A stretch of DNA of 64,000 nucleotides, from assembly GCF_000723165.1 (NCBI RefSeq), contig NZ_HG322949.1, positions 4,547,222-4,611,221 of the forward strand, written 5' to 3'. Under the pieces are notes generated by a model that worked only from the letters and a program-made list of their open reading frames with translations, had not been told where the DNA came from and searched no databases. Shown piece by piece: positions 27,918-37,545 of this stretch (its first letter is position 1; each line of letters starts with the position of its first letter). The DNA is from Janthinobacterium agaricidamnosum NBRC 102515 = DSM 9628. GTDB taxonomy: Bacteria > Pseudomonadota > Gammaproteobacteria > Burkholderiales > Burkholderiaceae_D. Made by a program: the position numbers and the translations under genes.

Positions 27918-29442
27918 GCGTCCCCCTTGCATGCGTTGCCGTTGCATCGGGCCACAGTCCGCTCATCCATAGTCCGACCAGTTCCACGCTGGCCTCGGCC
28001 TTGGGGATAGACGGCGACAAGCGCCCCTTGCTGATCACATGCAGGCGGTCGCTCATGTCGAACAATTCATCAAGTTCCTCGGAAACAATCAACAATGCGC
28101 AGCCGGCTGCGCGCAAGGCCAGCAATTCGGCGCGGATGTGCGCGGCGGCGCCGACATCGACGCCCCAGGTCGGCTGCGCCACCACCAGCACGGTGGGGGC
28201 CCGCATCACTTCGCGGCCGACCAGGTATTTTTGCAAATTGCCGCCCGACAGGCTGCGGGCCAGCGCACGCGGTCCGCCGGCCTTGACCTTAAAACGCTCG
28301 ATGATGCCTTGCGCCATGCCGGCGATGGCCTTGCCGCGCACAAAACCATGGCGCACCGCATCGCCATCTTGTTGAGTCAGCAAAATATTGTCGGACAGCG
28401 TCAGGTCCGGCACGGCGCCGCGCCCCAGTCGCTCTTCCGGCACAAAACCGAAACCCAGCGCGCGGCGCCGGCCCGGCGGCAAATGTCCGGCGGCGCTATC
28501 GCCCAGCAAGATGGCGCCGGGCGCGGCCCGGGTATCTTCGCCCGACAACGCGGCCAGCAACTCTTGCTGGCCATTGCCGGACACGCCGGCCAGGCCGACG
28601 ATCTCGCCGGCGCGCAATGTAAGACAGATATCGTTCAGTGTGGTGGCAAAGGGATGGCTGCCCGGCAAGTTCAAATGTTTCACCGCCAGCATCACCGCTC
28701 CCGGCGTCTGCGGCACATGGCTCAAGGCCGGCGGTTCGGCGCCGGTCATCAGGCGCGACAGGCTGGCCGCCGACTCCAGGCGCGGATCGCACACGCCGCT
28801 ATTCTTGCCGCCGCGTAGCACCGTGCACACATCGCACAAGGCGCGGATTTCATCGAGCTTGTGACTGATATACAAAATGCTGCAACCCTCGGCCGCCAGT
28901 TGCCGCAAGGTGATGAACAGTTTCTCGACCGCGGAAGGCGTCAATACCGATGTCGGCTCGTCAAGGATCAGCAATTGCGGCCTGGCCAGCAAGGCGCGCA
29001 CGATTTCGACCCGCTGCCGTTCGCCGACCGACAGCGTGTGGACGTGGCGCTGCGGCTCCAGCTCCAGGCCGTACTGGCTGGCCGTCGCCGCGATACGCCG
29101 CGCCAATACGTCGAGCCTGGTATCGGCCGGCAAGCCGAGCGCGATATTTTCCGTGACGGTCAAGGTATCGAACAGGGAAAAGTGCTGGAACACCATCGCG
29201 ATGCCCAGCGCGCGCGCCGCGGCCGGGTTGGCGAGATGGACTGGCTTGCCATTCCAAAACACCTGGCCGGCATCCGGCTTGACGGAACCGTAGATGATTT
29301 TCATCAACGTCGATTTGCCGGCGCCGTTTTCACCCAGCACCGCATGGATCTGGCCCGCCTCGACCGTCAAGTCGATGGCGTCGTTGGCCAGCACCGCAGG
29401 ATAGCGTTTGCTGATGCCCTGCAATTTCAGGCGCGTAGTCAT
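27910..29442 (-). CDS. ABC transporter ATP-binding protein, duplicated domains
   Basis: The 510-residue protein has two fused ABC domains. Domain 1 has GENGAGKST, signature LSVGERQRVEI and Walker B LLILDEPTS. Domain 2 has a degenerate Walker A (GVSGNGQQEL) and signature LSGGNLQKY. This sugar/nucleoside-type arrangement with one weak site is normal for the family. It is the first gene of the BMP importer operon. Confidence 0.93.
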   Translation of the reverse strand: MTTRLKLQGISKRYPAVLANDAIDLTVEAGQIHAVLGENGAGKSTLMKIIYGSVKPDAGQVFWNGKPVHLANPAAARALGIAMVFQHFSLFDTLTVTENIALGLPADTRLDVLARRIAATASQYGLELEPQRHVHTLSVGERQRVEIVRALLARPQLLILDEPTSVLTPSAVEKLFITLRQLAAEGCSILYISHKLDEIRALCDVCTVLRGGKNSGVCDPRLESAASLSRLMTGAEPPALSHVPQTPGAVMLAVKHLNLPGSHPFATTLNDICLTLRAGEIVGLAGVSGNGQQELLAALSGEDTRAAPGAILLGDSAAGHLPPGRRRALGFGFVPEERLGRGAVPDLTLSDNILLTQQDGDAVRHGFVRGKAIAGMAQGIIERFKVKAGGPRALARSLSGGNLQKYLVGREVMRAPTVLVVAQPTWGVDVGAAAHIRAELLALRAAGCALLIVSEELDELFDMSDRLHVISKGRLSPSIPKAEASVELVGLWMSGLWPDATATHARGTHD

Positions 29443-29714
29443 CGTGACATTATGAGTAGAATTGATTGTAAAGACACTGGTTTCTGTGGCGTATGGAATT
29501 TTTTAACCGCAGGCATTGTGCAACGCAACAGCTTACTTCGTAAAGTGCCGCACAGCCTGATCGCGATATCTGGAGCAACATCATGGCTATGCCGGCAATC
29601 ATCACAACCATTTTTCACGTGCCAGGCATAGACCGCCTGGTACCGCCTGGTTTGACTTGCCCCGCTCCTTCAGTGATACTTCGAGCGCCCCAATCACTTC
29701 GTCTCCCTGCTTGA

Positions 29715-30650
29715 ATGAGCTCAGCGCCCGGAAACTTGCCCGCACCATTGCCATTGCGCTACATCGGCCGCTTCGCGCCATCGCCCAGCGGCCCCTTGCA
29801 CATGGGTTCGCTGGTCGCCGCGCTGGCCAGCTATCTCGATGCCAAAGTGCATGACGGCGCCTGGCTGCTGCGCATCGAAGACCTGGACGGCGACCGCAAC
29901 GCGGCCGGCGCCGACCGGCAGATGCTGGCCTCGCTGCAACGCTGCGGCATGTTGTGGGATGGCGAAGTGACATGGCAAAGCCAGCGCCTGCCGCTATACG
30001 AGGCGGCGCTGGAGCAACTGGGGACGGCGGTCTATCCGTGCTCCTGTTCGCGCAAGGAAATCGTCGATTCGCGCCTGCGGCTGGCCGGCCCGCAACTGGC
30101 GCCGCAAGTCTATCCCGGCACCTGCCGCAGCGGCCTGGCGCCCGGCAAGACGGCGCGCGCACTCAGGCTGCGGGTACCGCTGGCGCCGCATCGCATGATT
30201 CATTTCAACGACCGCTGGTGCGGCCCGCAACAGCAAGACTTGACGGCGGAAGTGGGCGACTTCGTGATACGCCGCGCCGACGGTTTCTGGGCCTATCAAC
30301 TGGCGGTGGTGGTCGACGACGCGGCGCAAAATATCAGCCACGTGGTGCGCGGCGCCGACTTGCTCGACTCGACCGCGCGCCAGATCTATCTGCAGGAATT
30401 GCTGGGCTTGCCGCAACCGGCCTATTTACATGTGCCGGTGCTCAACAATGAATTGGGCGAAAAACTGTCCAAGCAAACCGGCGCGCAAGCATTCGACAGC
30501 GGCGCCGCGCCGGAGCGATTATTGAAAACGGCAATCCTGCCGGCGGCGCGCTTCCTCGGCATCGAGGTACGGGCCGACACTCTGGACGATTTCTGGCGCC
30601 GGGCGATCCCGGCGTGGGGACAGATAATGCAAGACCATGCAGTGCGCTGA
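29715..30650 (+). CDS. gluQ: Glutamyl-Q tRNA(Asp) synthetase
   Basis: The 311-residue protein resembles a truncated GluRS lacking the anticodon-binding domain. FAPSPSGPLHMGSL is the HIGH motif and KLSKQ the KMSKS motif. The zinc site CSCS...Y...C (YPCSCSRKE, YPGTC) is present. It attaches glutamate to queuosine-34 of tRNA-Asp. It stands alone. Confidence 0.93.
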   Translation: MSSAPGNLPAPLPLRYIGRFAPSPSGPLHMGSLVAALASYLDAKVHDGAWLLRIEDLDGDRNAAGADRQMLASLQRCGMLWDGEVTWQSQRLPLYEAALEQLGTAVYPCSCSRKEIVDSRLRLAGPQLAPQVYPGTCRSGLAPGKTARALRLRVPLAPHRMIHFNDRWCGPQQQDLTAEVGDFVIRRADGFWAYQLAVVVDDAAQNISHVVRGADLLDSTARQIYLQELLGLPQPAYLHVPVLNNELGEKLSKQTGAQAFDSGAAPERLLKTAILPAARFLGIEVRADTLDDFWRRAIPAWGQIMQDHAVR

Positions 30651-30661
30651 TGTTCGCGCAT

Positions 30662-30697
30662 AAAAAAACCCGCCACGGCGCGCAGCCGAAGCGGGTT
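30662..30697 (-). terminator. Terminator of the TonB-dependent receptor gene
   Basis: AACCCGC (30667-30673) pairs with GCGGGTT (30691-30697). Read on the minus strand the hairpin runs into seven T. It may also serve gluQ on the other strand. Confidence 0.75.
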
Positions 30698-30752
30698 GAA
30701 TGACTTCCATGCAGGCCGCGCCTGAAAACGCGGCCCGCATCGGGGCTGATTA

Positions 30753-33026
30753 TTAGAAGTTGCCCTTGAATTGCACACCAAACTGGCGCGGGTCGTTGAG
30801 GAAGCCGGTCAGGTTGTTGAAGTCGATCGCGCCGGTCACGCGGCGGGTGTTGGTGATGTTGCGGCCGAATGCAGCCACTTCATACTTGCCCTCTTGCCAG
30901 GTGTAGCCTACGCGCAAGCCGCCTTCCAGCAAGGACTTGCCGGTGAATTCCTCGGCCTGGTACAGGAAGAAGTTGATCTTGCTGCGGTACGACCAGTCGG
31001 TGAACACGAACACTTCGCCATTTTCGGTCGGGATCGAGTAGCGCGCGGTGGCGTTGACGATCCATTTCGGCGCTTGCGGCAATGGGTTGCCATTGATGTC
31101 CACCCGGCCGGCGGAATTGATCGGGTTGGTCACCGTGCAAGTCGGGCATTTCAGGACCGACAGGCTCGGATCGTCGATCTGGGTGAAGTTGTAGCTGCCG
31201 CCCAAGGACATCTTCAGGCTAGGCGTCACAAAACCTTCCAGGTCCAGCTCGGCGCCACGGCCATTGGTGCGCGCCGCGTTGATCAGGCGGTTGACGTTCG
31301 AATTGCCGCCGACCACGGTCAGCTGCTGGTTCTTGATCTGGTAATCGTAGACGCTGAATGCCAGGCGTGCGCGGCGGTTGAACAAGTCGGCCTTGACGCC
31401 CGCTTCATACGAGGTGATGGTCTCGGCGTCGGCCACCGTGATCGGCACGTCCTTGTTGGCGGCGGCGATACTCGGCGCGCGGAAACCGGTGGCGATACGG
31501 CCGTACACGTTGACGTCCGGATTGATCTTGTAGGTGCCGCTGACATCCCAGTTGACCTTGCTCTTGCTTTCATCGACGCCGCCAGGACCGATCTGCGCCA
31601 CGTTGAAGTTTTCAACCGTGTTGAAATCTTTCTTGTCGCGGGTGTAGCGCAAGCCGCCGCGCAGCAGGAACGCGTCGTTCACGGCATAGTTAACCGAACC
31701 GAACGCCGCCCACGCGGTATTCTTTTGACGGCTGGCGATGTGCGAGGTCAGCGCGCTGGTCGGGGTGTCGAAGTTGTCGGTGAAACCGTTGGCGTCTTCA
31801 TTGAAATAGTACAAGCCGGTTTGCCAGTTCAGCGGACCGGTGTTTTTCGATTCGACCCGGAATTCCTGGGTGAATTGACGCACGCCGCTGATGCCGCCGG
31901 CGGTTTCCACGTTGAATGGCGTGGTAAACAGCGGATTTGGCCGGCCAACACCGCCGTCCACGTCGCCGCGGCTCAGGTAGCTGTTGACTTGCTCGAAGCC
32001 GGTGATCGAAAACAGCTTCACGCGGTCCAGATCCCAGCTCAGGCGCGCATTGGCGCCGCTGGTATGCAGGTTCTGGAAGTTCTTGCCGTCGGTGAATATT
32101 TTATTCGGATCGAAACCGTCGACGATCTCGTTGCTGCCCTTTTGAATCAGGTTGGCGAAGAACAATCGCGAGCTGCCGGTGGTCAGGCGCTGGTGCACAT
32201 TGAACAGCGCGTTGAAAGTGGTGTTCGGCGCGTACAGGAATTGCACGCGTTCGGCGTGTTCGTTGTAGCCGTCCAGTGCATTCTTCTGGCCGGTGTAGGT
32301 GTTGTCGACAAAATTGTCGCGGTGCTGGCGCAGGGCCGACACGCGCATCGCCCACTGATCGCTGAGCGGCACGTTGACGGCGCCATCGACGTTGGTGGTG
32401 TTGTGGGTCGCGGTCGAGACGTTGTAATAACCTTCGACTTTTTTCAGGTTCGGCTTGGCCGATTCGAATTTGACGACGCCGGCCGGAGTGTTACGGCCGA
32501 ACAAGGTGCCTTGCGGGCCGCGCAATACTTCAACGTTGGCCAGGTCGAAAATCGGGAACCCTTTCAAGATCGGGTTTTCTTGCACGATATCATCGTAGAT
32601 CAGCGAAACCGGTTGCGACGAGAAAGTATTGAAATCGGTGTTGCCATAACCGCGGATATAAAAGCGGGGGAAAGTGCGGCCATTCGACGATTCCACGTTC
32701 AAGCTTGGCACCTTGCCGGCCAGCACGCGGATATCTTGTCCGCCGGAAACCAGCACGTCGAGTTTTTCATCGCGCAGCGCGCTGACCGACACGGGTACGT
32801 CGCGGATGTTTTCGCTGCGGCGCTGGGCGGTGACGGTCACGGTTTCCAGTTGTCCGGTGGTGGCCGGCTTGGCGCTCGCGCCCGAATCGGCCGGCGCCGC
32901 GCTTGCCGCGACGGTGGCGGGCGCGCTTTGCGCGTAAGCCGCGCCGAACGGCATGAAGGCGCTCAACACAAGCATGGCGCCATGCGTGAGACTAAGACGC
33001 GGCTGCGTCTTGGACTTTTTGATCAT
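30753..33026 (-). CDS. TonB-dependent receptor
   Basis: The 757-residue outer-membrane protein has a signal peptide (cleavage near GAAYAQSA) and a plug domain starting ETVTVTAQRRSENIRDVPVS, with LRGPQGTLFGRNTPAGVV. A beta-barrel follows and ends in Phe (FGVQFKGNF), as required for assembly. The start at 33026 has GGGGAAAG upstream; 33077 is rejected. The plug style is that of the large receptor group that takes up siderophores or plant/microbial metabolites. The ligand cannot be inferred; no siderophore genes are near. Confidence 0.92.
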   Translation of the reverse strand: MIKKSKTQPRLSLTHGAMLVLSAFMPFGAAYAQSAPATVAASAAPADSGASAKPATTGQLETVTVTAQRRSENIRDVPVSVSALRDEKLDVLVSGGQDIRVLAGKVPSLNVESSNGRTFPRFYIRGYGNTDFNTFSSQPVSLIYDDIVQENPILKGFPIFDLANVEVLRGPQGTLFGRNTPAGVVKFESAKPNLKKVEGYYNVSTATHNTTNVDGAVNVPLSDQWAMRVSALRQHRDNFVDNTYTGQKNALDGYNEHAERVQFLYAPNTTFNALFNVHQRLTTGSSRLFFANLIQKGSNEIVDGFDPNKIFTDGKNFQNLHTSGANARLSWDLDRVKLFSITGFEQVNSYLSRGDVDGGVGRPNPLFTTPFNVETAGGISGVRQFTQEFRVESKNTGPLNWQTGLYYFNEDANGFTDNFDTPTSALTSHIASRQKNTAWAAFGSVNYAVNDAFLLRGGLRYTRDKKDFNTVENFNVAQIGPGGVDESKSKVNWDVSGTYKINPDVNVYGRIATGFRAPSIAAANKDVPITVADAETITSYEAGVKADLFNRRARLAFSVYDYQIKNQQLTVVGGNSNVNRLINAARTNGRGAELDLEGFVTPSLKMSLGGSYNFTQIDDPSLSVLKCPTCTVTNPINSAGRVDINGNPLPQAPKWIVNATARYSIPTENGEVFVFTDWSYRSKINFFLYQAEEFTGKSLLEGGLRVGYTWQEGKYEVAAFGRNITNTRRVTGAIDFNNLTGFLNDPRQFGVQFKGNF

Positions 33027-33563
33027 TTGCTTTCCCCAGATTTTAAATGAAGTCTTACGAAGAGTGTCCCACTGCATGTCTCCTGCTTATGGTCGGCGCA
33101 ACTCCACCCGCCGTGGCGGCGTGATGAATGACCGACAGCCGCAACGGCGGCTGTCGGCAACGCGAACGGGTGTTTCCCCGCCCCCGGCAATTGCCATCCC
33201 TTGAGCGCGTCATGTTCTTACCCGGAAATGCGCGCGCAACGGTACTGGCCAGCATCTTGGCGATGTCTTTAAAATTGCCGACTTGTTGATAGCCGCCAAT
33301 TTAATTCATGCTCATCGCGAACTGCAAGAATATTGTTGAGAATTCAGCCGTGGCTGGCGGATATCAACCGGCACAGTGGTAATTCGGCCACAAAGCCATA
33401 TCTTCCTGACATGAAGCGTTTTTTGACAGTTATTCCTCTGCCAAGCAAAAAAGAGTAGCAATTGTTGATAGCAAAGCTGGATACGAGAGTAAAAATGGCT
33501 GTACTATCGCGCTACTTCCCGCCGTATAGATAAAACGGCAAGGCCATTAACGAAAACCGCCCC
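33027..33563. other. 537-bp intergenic region with an 11-bp perfect hairpin
   Basis: No gene is seen. The region separates the divergent TonB-dependent receptor and hybrid kinase genes and should hold both promoters. CCGACAGCCGC (33132-33142) and GCGGCTGTCGG (33147-33157) form a perfect hairpin with an AACG loop about 110 bases before the receptor start, with no T-run on either strand. I found no convincing Fur box. Confidence 0.6.
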
Positions 33564-36257
33564 ATGTCCGACCCCGATTCCCTGTCACCCCATCCGGCCG
33601 CGCTCAGCGAACAGCGCTTCCGCGCCATGCTCGGCGCCACCTGCGACATCGTCTGGGATACCCCGGTATATGGCGAATTCCGCAGCGAACAGCCGGGCTG
33701 GAGCGCCTTCACCGGCCAGGGCAAGGATGCGTACATGGGCGCCGGCTGGCTCAACGCGGTGCATCCGGACGACCGCGCCATCGCCGCCGGCGTCTGGCGC
33801 GACATCAACCACGCCAGCGGCGGCAATCCGCTGTTCCAGGCCGAATACCGCTTGCGCCATGCCGACGGCGGCTACCGCCACATGCTGGTGCGCGCCACGC
33901 CGGTGTATGACGCCGACGGCGCGCTGCGCGAGTGGGTCGGCGCGCACACCGACGTCAGCGAACGCAAGCGCGCCGAAGACCGCTTGCGGCTGGCCATGAA
34001 CGGCGGCATGGGCACCTGGGACCTGGACCTGGGCACCGGCTTGATGAGTTGTTCGGACGCATGCAAGGCCAACTTCGGCTACGCGGCGGATGACCATTTT
34101 CATTACCAGCAATTGACCGCCGCCCTCGCCGGCAACGACGTGCAGCGCTGGCGCGACACGGTGCACCACGCCATCGCCAGCGCCAGCGATTTCGACATCG
34201 AAGTGCGGGTGCGCTGGCCCGACGACAGCATCCACTGGGCGCAGATGCGCGGCAGCTGCTCGCTGGATGCGGCCGGCAGCGTCATCGGACTGTCCGGCAT
34301 TTCTCTCGACCAGACCGAACGCAAGCGCACCGAGCAAGTACTGCACGACACGCTGGCGCGCCAGAAAGCCACGCTGGCGGCCGGCGAAGTGGCGACCTGG
34401 ACCTGGGATATCGCGGCCGACAAGGTGATCGCCGACCGCAACATGGGACGCCTGTTCCTCGGCACCGACAGCGACAGTACCAGCGCGCCGCTGCAAACCT
34501 TCCTGGGCGCCATCCATCCGGACGACCTGGAACAGGTGATGATCGAAATCGAACAGGCCATCGGCCAGGGCACGCCGTACGAATCGGCGTACCGGGTGCG
34601 CGGCCCGGACCGGCGCTACCGCTCGGTGATCGCGCGCGGCCGCGCCGAATACGGCGACGACGGCGCGCCGGTCAGCCTGCCCGGCGTGATCCTCGACGTG
34701 ACGCGCCAAAAACAGGCCGAAGACAAACTGCGCGCCAGCGAAGAACGCTATCGCAGCATGATCGAATTGATGGGCCAGGGCTTTTGCGAAATCGAAGTGC
34801 TGTTCGACCAGCAGGGCCAGCCCTACGACTACCGCTACCTGGACGTGAACAGCGCGTTCGTCCAGCAATCCGGCCTAAGCGACGCGGTCGGCAAGAGCAT
34901 CCTTGAAATGATGCCCGGCCACGACAGCCACTGGGCCCAGACCTACGGCCGGGTGGTGCTGACCGGCGAACCGGTGCGGCTGGAAGACGAAGCCAAGGCC
35001 ACGGGCCGCTGGTTCGACGTCTACGCGGTGCGGCTGGGCGGCCCCGGCAGCACCCGGCTGGCGGTATTGTTTACCGACATCACGGAGCGTAAAAAGTCCG
35101 AACGGCAATTGCGCGAACTGGCCGAAGACCTGTCGGAAATGGACCGCCGCAAGACCGAATTCCTGGCCACGCTGGCGCATGAATTGCGCAACCCGCTGGC
35201 GCCGATCCGCAACGGCTTGCAAATCATGCGCATGGCGGCCGACAACCCGGCCACCGTGGCGCGGGTGCGCGACGTGATGGAACGCCAGGTCAACCAGATG
35301 GTGCACCTGGTGAACGATTTGCTCGACGTGGCGCGCATCACCCGCGGCCAGATCGAACTGAAGAAACAAAAGACCGACTTGAAAAGCGTGGTGTCGAGCG
35401 CCGTCGAAACCAGCTTGCCGCTGATCGACAGCAGCCGCCACCAGCTCAAGGTCGACCTCGACAACTTGCCGCTGCCGCTGGACGTCGATCCGACCCGGCT
35501 GGCGCAAGTACTGGGCAACCTGCTCAACAACGCCGCCAAATACACCCCGCCGGGCGGCCAGATCGCGCTGTCGGCGCGGCGCGACGGCAGCAGCGTGCTG
35601 ATCGCCGTCAGCGACAGCGGGGTCGGCATCCCGCCCGAATCGCTGGCCACCGTGTTCGACATGTTTACCCAGGTCGGACAAAACATGGGCCGCTCGCAAG
35701 GCGGCCTCGGCATCGGCTTGTCGCTGGTGCGGCGGCTGGTGGAATTGCACGGCGGCAGCGTCAGCGTGGCCAGTCCCGGTTCCGGGCTGGGCAGCACCTT
35801 CACCGTGCGCCTGCCGCTGGCCGACAGCGCCTGCCCGGTGGCCATCCTGAGCACCGGCGACAGCAATGGCGTATTGCAACGCAATTTGCGGATACTGGTG
35901 GTGGACGACAACATCGACGCGGCCGAAACGCTGGCCGCGCTGCTCGGCATGATGGGCCATGCGATCCAGGTCGCCAACGACGGCCCGCGCGCCTTGAAGG
36001 CGGCCGGCGAGTTCCAGCCCGACGTGATGTTCCTCGACATCGGCATGCCCGGCATGAGCGGCTACGACGTGGCGCGCGCGCTGCGCAACAATCCGCACAT
36101 GAGCAAGACCGTGCTGGTGGCGTTGACCGGCTGGGGCGCGGCGACCGACCGCCACCGTTCCAGCGAAGCGGGCTTCGACCATCACTTGACCAAGCCGGCC
36201 AATATCGACGCCATCAACCAATTGCTGGGCGGGCTGGTCGCCAGTTCCTTGCGCTAA
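33564..36257 (+). CDS. Hybrid sensor histidine kinase/response regulator with multiple PAS domains
   Basis: The 897-residue soluble protein has about four PAS/PAC units (residues ~15-135, 145-260, 265-385, 395-510), several ending in the PAC-like DVSERKRAED pattern. HisKA follows with the phospho-His in ATLAHELRNPL (about 535), then HATPase_c with NLLNNAAKYTPPGG and GGLGIGLSLV, and a C-terminal receiver (about 775-890) with phospho-Asp in VMFLDIGMPGM. No membrane helix is seen, so it senses a cytoplasmic signal. No partner regulator is adjacent. Confidence 0.93.
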   Translation: MSDPDSLSPHPAALSEQRFRAMLGATCDIVWDTPVYGEFRSEQPGWSAFTGQGKDAYMGAGWLNAVHPDDRAIAAGVWRDINHASGGNPLFQAEYRLRHADGGYRHMLVRATPVYDADGALREWVGAHTDVSERKRAEDRLRLAMNGGMGTWDLDLGTGLMSCSDACKANFGYAADDHFHYQQLTAALAGNDVQRWRDTVHHAIASASDFDIEVRVRWPDDSIHWAQMRGSCSLDAAGSVIGLSGISLDQTERKRTEQVLHDTLARQKATLAAGEVATWTWDIAADKVIADRNMGRLFLGTDSDSTSAPLQTFLGAIHPDDLEQVMIEIEQAIGQGTPYESAYRVRGPDRRYRSVIARGRAEYGDDGAPVSLPGVILDVTRQKQAEDKLRASEERYRSMIELMGQGFCEIEVLFDQQGQPYDYRYLDVNSAFVQQSGLSDAVGKSILEMMPGHDSHWAQTYGRVVLTGEPVRLEDEAKATGRWFDVYAVRLGGPGSTRLAVLFTDITERKKSERQLRELAEDLSEMDRRKTEFLATLAHELRNPLAPIRNGLQIMRMAADNPATVARVRDVMERQVNQMVHLVNDLLDVARITRGQIELKKQKTDLKSVVSSAVETSLPLIDSSRHQLKVDLDNLPLPLDVDPTRLAQVLGNLLNNAAKYTPPGGQIALSARRDGSSVLIAVSDSGVGIPPESLATVFDMFTQVGQNMGRSQGGLGIGLSLVRRLVELHGGSVSVASPGSGLGSTFTVRLPLADSACPVAILSTGDSNGVLQRNLRILVVDDNIDAAETLAALLGMMGHAIQVANDGPRALKAAGEFQPDVMFLDIGMPGMSGYDVARALRNNPHMSKTVLVALTGWGAATDRHRSSEAGFDHHLTKPANIDAINQLLGGLVASSLR

Positions 36258-36286
36258 AGCCTGAACTGCAAAACCTGCTTGAGTAG

Positions 36287-36312
36287 GTTGGCTTAGCGCA
36301 GCGTAAGCCAAC
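36287..36312. repeat. REP-like inverted repeat
   Basis: GTTGGCTTA (36287-36295) and TAAGCCAAC (36304-36312) are separated by GCGCAGCG. Closely similar GGCTTAGCG...TAAGCC palindromes are common intergenic repeats in many bacteria. Confidence 0.6.
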
Positions 36313-36325
36313 GTTGGGCAGCCCC

Positions 36326-36360
36326 GCACTTGTGCCGCGCACTTGTGCCGCGCACTTGCG
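36326..36360. repeat. 13-bp tandem repeat
   Basis: GCACTTGTGCCGC occurs at 36326-36338 and 36339-36351, followed by a partial third unit. Confidence 0.7.
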
Positions 36361-36537
36361 GCCCGGAGCTAGTCTGATTACGCGCTGCGCGCTCATCAGA
36401 CCTGCATTTCCGCTGTCCTGCTCGGCAATAAGATTTATCAAACAAGTAGCACTCTCGTCAGATTTTTCGATAATTTATTACTAATATAAAAACGTTGCAC
36501 TTTGATTATCCGATCATCACTGGACAAAGGTGTGTAA

Positions 36538-37545
36538 ATGAAAACGTTCAAAATTATCCTGGCGATCACGGCGCTCGTGTTCGCCTCATCCTCCCACGCG
36601 GCAAGCTCGCTGACGGAGAATTTCGACGACGTCGGCGCCCTTGCCGGCTGGCAGTTGATCAACCATAGCAGCCCGGCCGGCCTGTCCTGGTTCCAGGGCA
36701 ATGACGGTATCTTTGGCGCCCATGCCGGCGCCGCGAACGCCTACATCGGCGCCAACTACCTGAGCGCCAGCCAGGGTATCGGGTATATCGACAACTGGCT
36801 GATCACGCCCGAACTGACCTTGAGCGGGCCCACGCTGGTCTCGTTCTACACGCGCGGCGCCGGCACGCCCGGCTTCAGCGACATGCTGGAACTGCGCTTC
36901 AGCAGCGGCGCCGGCAGCGCCATCGCCGGCTTCACGCACACCCTGCTGACCGTCGGCGGCAGCGGCCCCTACCCGGACCTGTGGACCCTGAACCAGGCCA
37001 CCCTCGACGCCGTCGGCAGCGGCCGCTTCGCCTTCCGCTATGTCGGCAATGCCTCGGCATCGGACTACATCGGCATCGACAGTGTCCTGATCAGCGCGGT
37101 GCCGGAAGCGTCGACGTGGGCCATGCTGCTGGCCGGACTCGCGGCACTGGGCTGGCTGCGCCGTCAACACCTCGCCGGCGGCGCGCTGCTGGCCGTCGGC
37201 GCGGTGATCTTGTCGCCCTGTGCGATAGCCATCGAAGCGCCATCCGGACAACAAGGCATGGTGACGGTGCGCGACGCCGAAACCGGACAGTTGCGCGCGC
37301 CGACCCCGGTCGAAGCGCAAGCACTGTTGCGCCAGCCCGGCGCCGCGCCACAGCGCAGCGGACCGGCGCCGCAGGCGGTGATCAGGGCCGACGGCAGCCG
37401 CCAGGTCAAGCTCGATGGCGGCAAACAAGTGTTCTCGGTCATGACGCGCGATACCAACGGCAACAACACCTTGCATTGCGTGACCGGCGACAGTGCCGCC
37501 GACGCCCTCCAACAAAACCGGGAGCACCGCCATGGACACCATTAA
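36538..37545 (+). CDS. PEP-CTERM protein fused to a post-PEP-CTERM-1-like domain
   Basis: The 335-residue protein has a signal peptide (cleavage near SSHAASS) and a galactose-binding-like/choice-of-anchor J domain (about 24-180). The PEP-CTERM sorting signal VPEASTWAMLLAGLAALGWL plus an Arg pair spans about 183-206. Normally the protein would end here. Instead the frame continues through a second hydrophobic stretch (GGALLAVGAVILSPCAIA, about 212-228) into a domain with MVTVRDAETGQLRAPTPVEA, resembling stand-alone post-PEP-CTERM-1 proteins. The next gene starts within its last 14 bases. The role is probably at the cell surface or in biofilm matrix. Confidence 0.8.
   Translation: MKTFKIILAITALVFASSSHAASSLTENFDDVGALAGWQLINHSSPAGLSWFQGNDGIFGAHAGAANAYIGANYLSASQGIGYIDNWLITPELTLSGPTLVSFYTRGAGTPGFSDMLELRFSSGAGSAIAGFTHTLLTVGGSGPYPDLWTLNQATLDAVGSGRFAFRYVGNASASDYIGIDSVLISAVPEASTWAMLLAGLAALGWLRRQHLAGGALLAVGAVILSPCAIAIEAPSGQQGMVTVRDAETGQLRAPTPVEAQALLRQPGAAPQRSGPAPQAVIRADGSRQVKLDGGKQVFSVMTRDTNGNNTLHCVTGDSAADALQQNREHRHGHH

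Noticed and set aside
29583..29700. Possible small peptide or regulatory leader upstream of gluQ
   Set aside because: Only a 16-codon frame without good signals; repeated CCGCCTGG words look like chance in high-GC DNA.
30771..33050. 759-codon open frame on the plus strand
   Set aside because: It is exactly antisense to the TonB-dependent receptor and reads as low-complexity Val/Ala/Gly/Arg sequence, a common shadow of high-GC genes.
33300..33345. Fur box between the TonB receptor and the hybrid kinase
   Set aside because: The AT-rich stretch around GAATATTGTTGAGAATTC matches the Fur consensus too weakly to call.
34875..36329. 484-codon minus-strand frame
   Set aside because: Antisense to the kinase and receiver domains of the hybrid histidine kinase.
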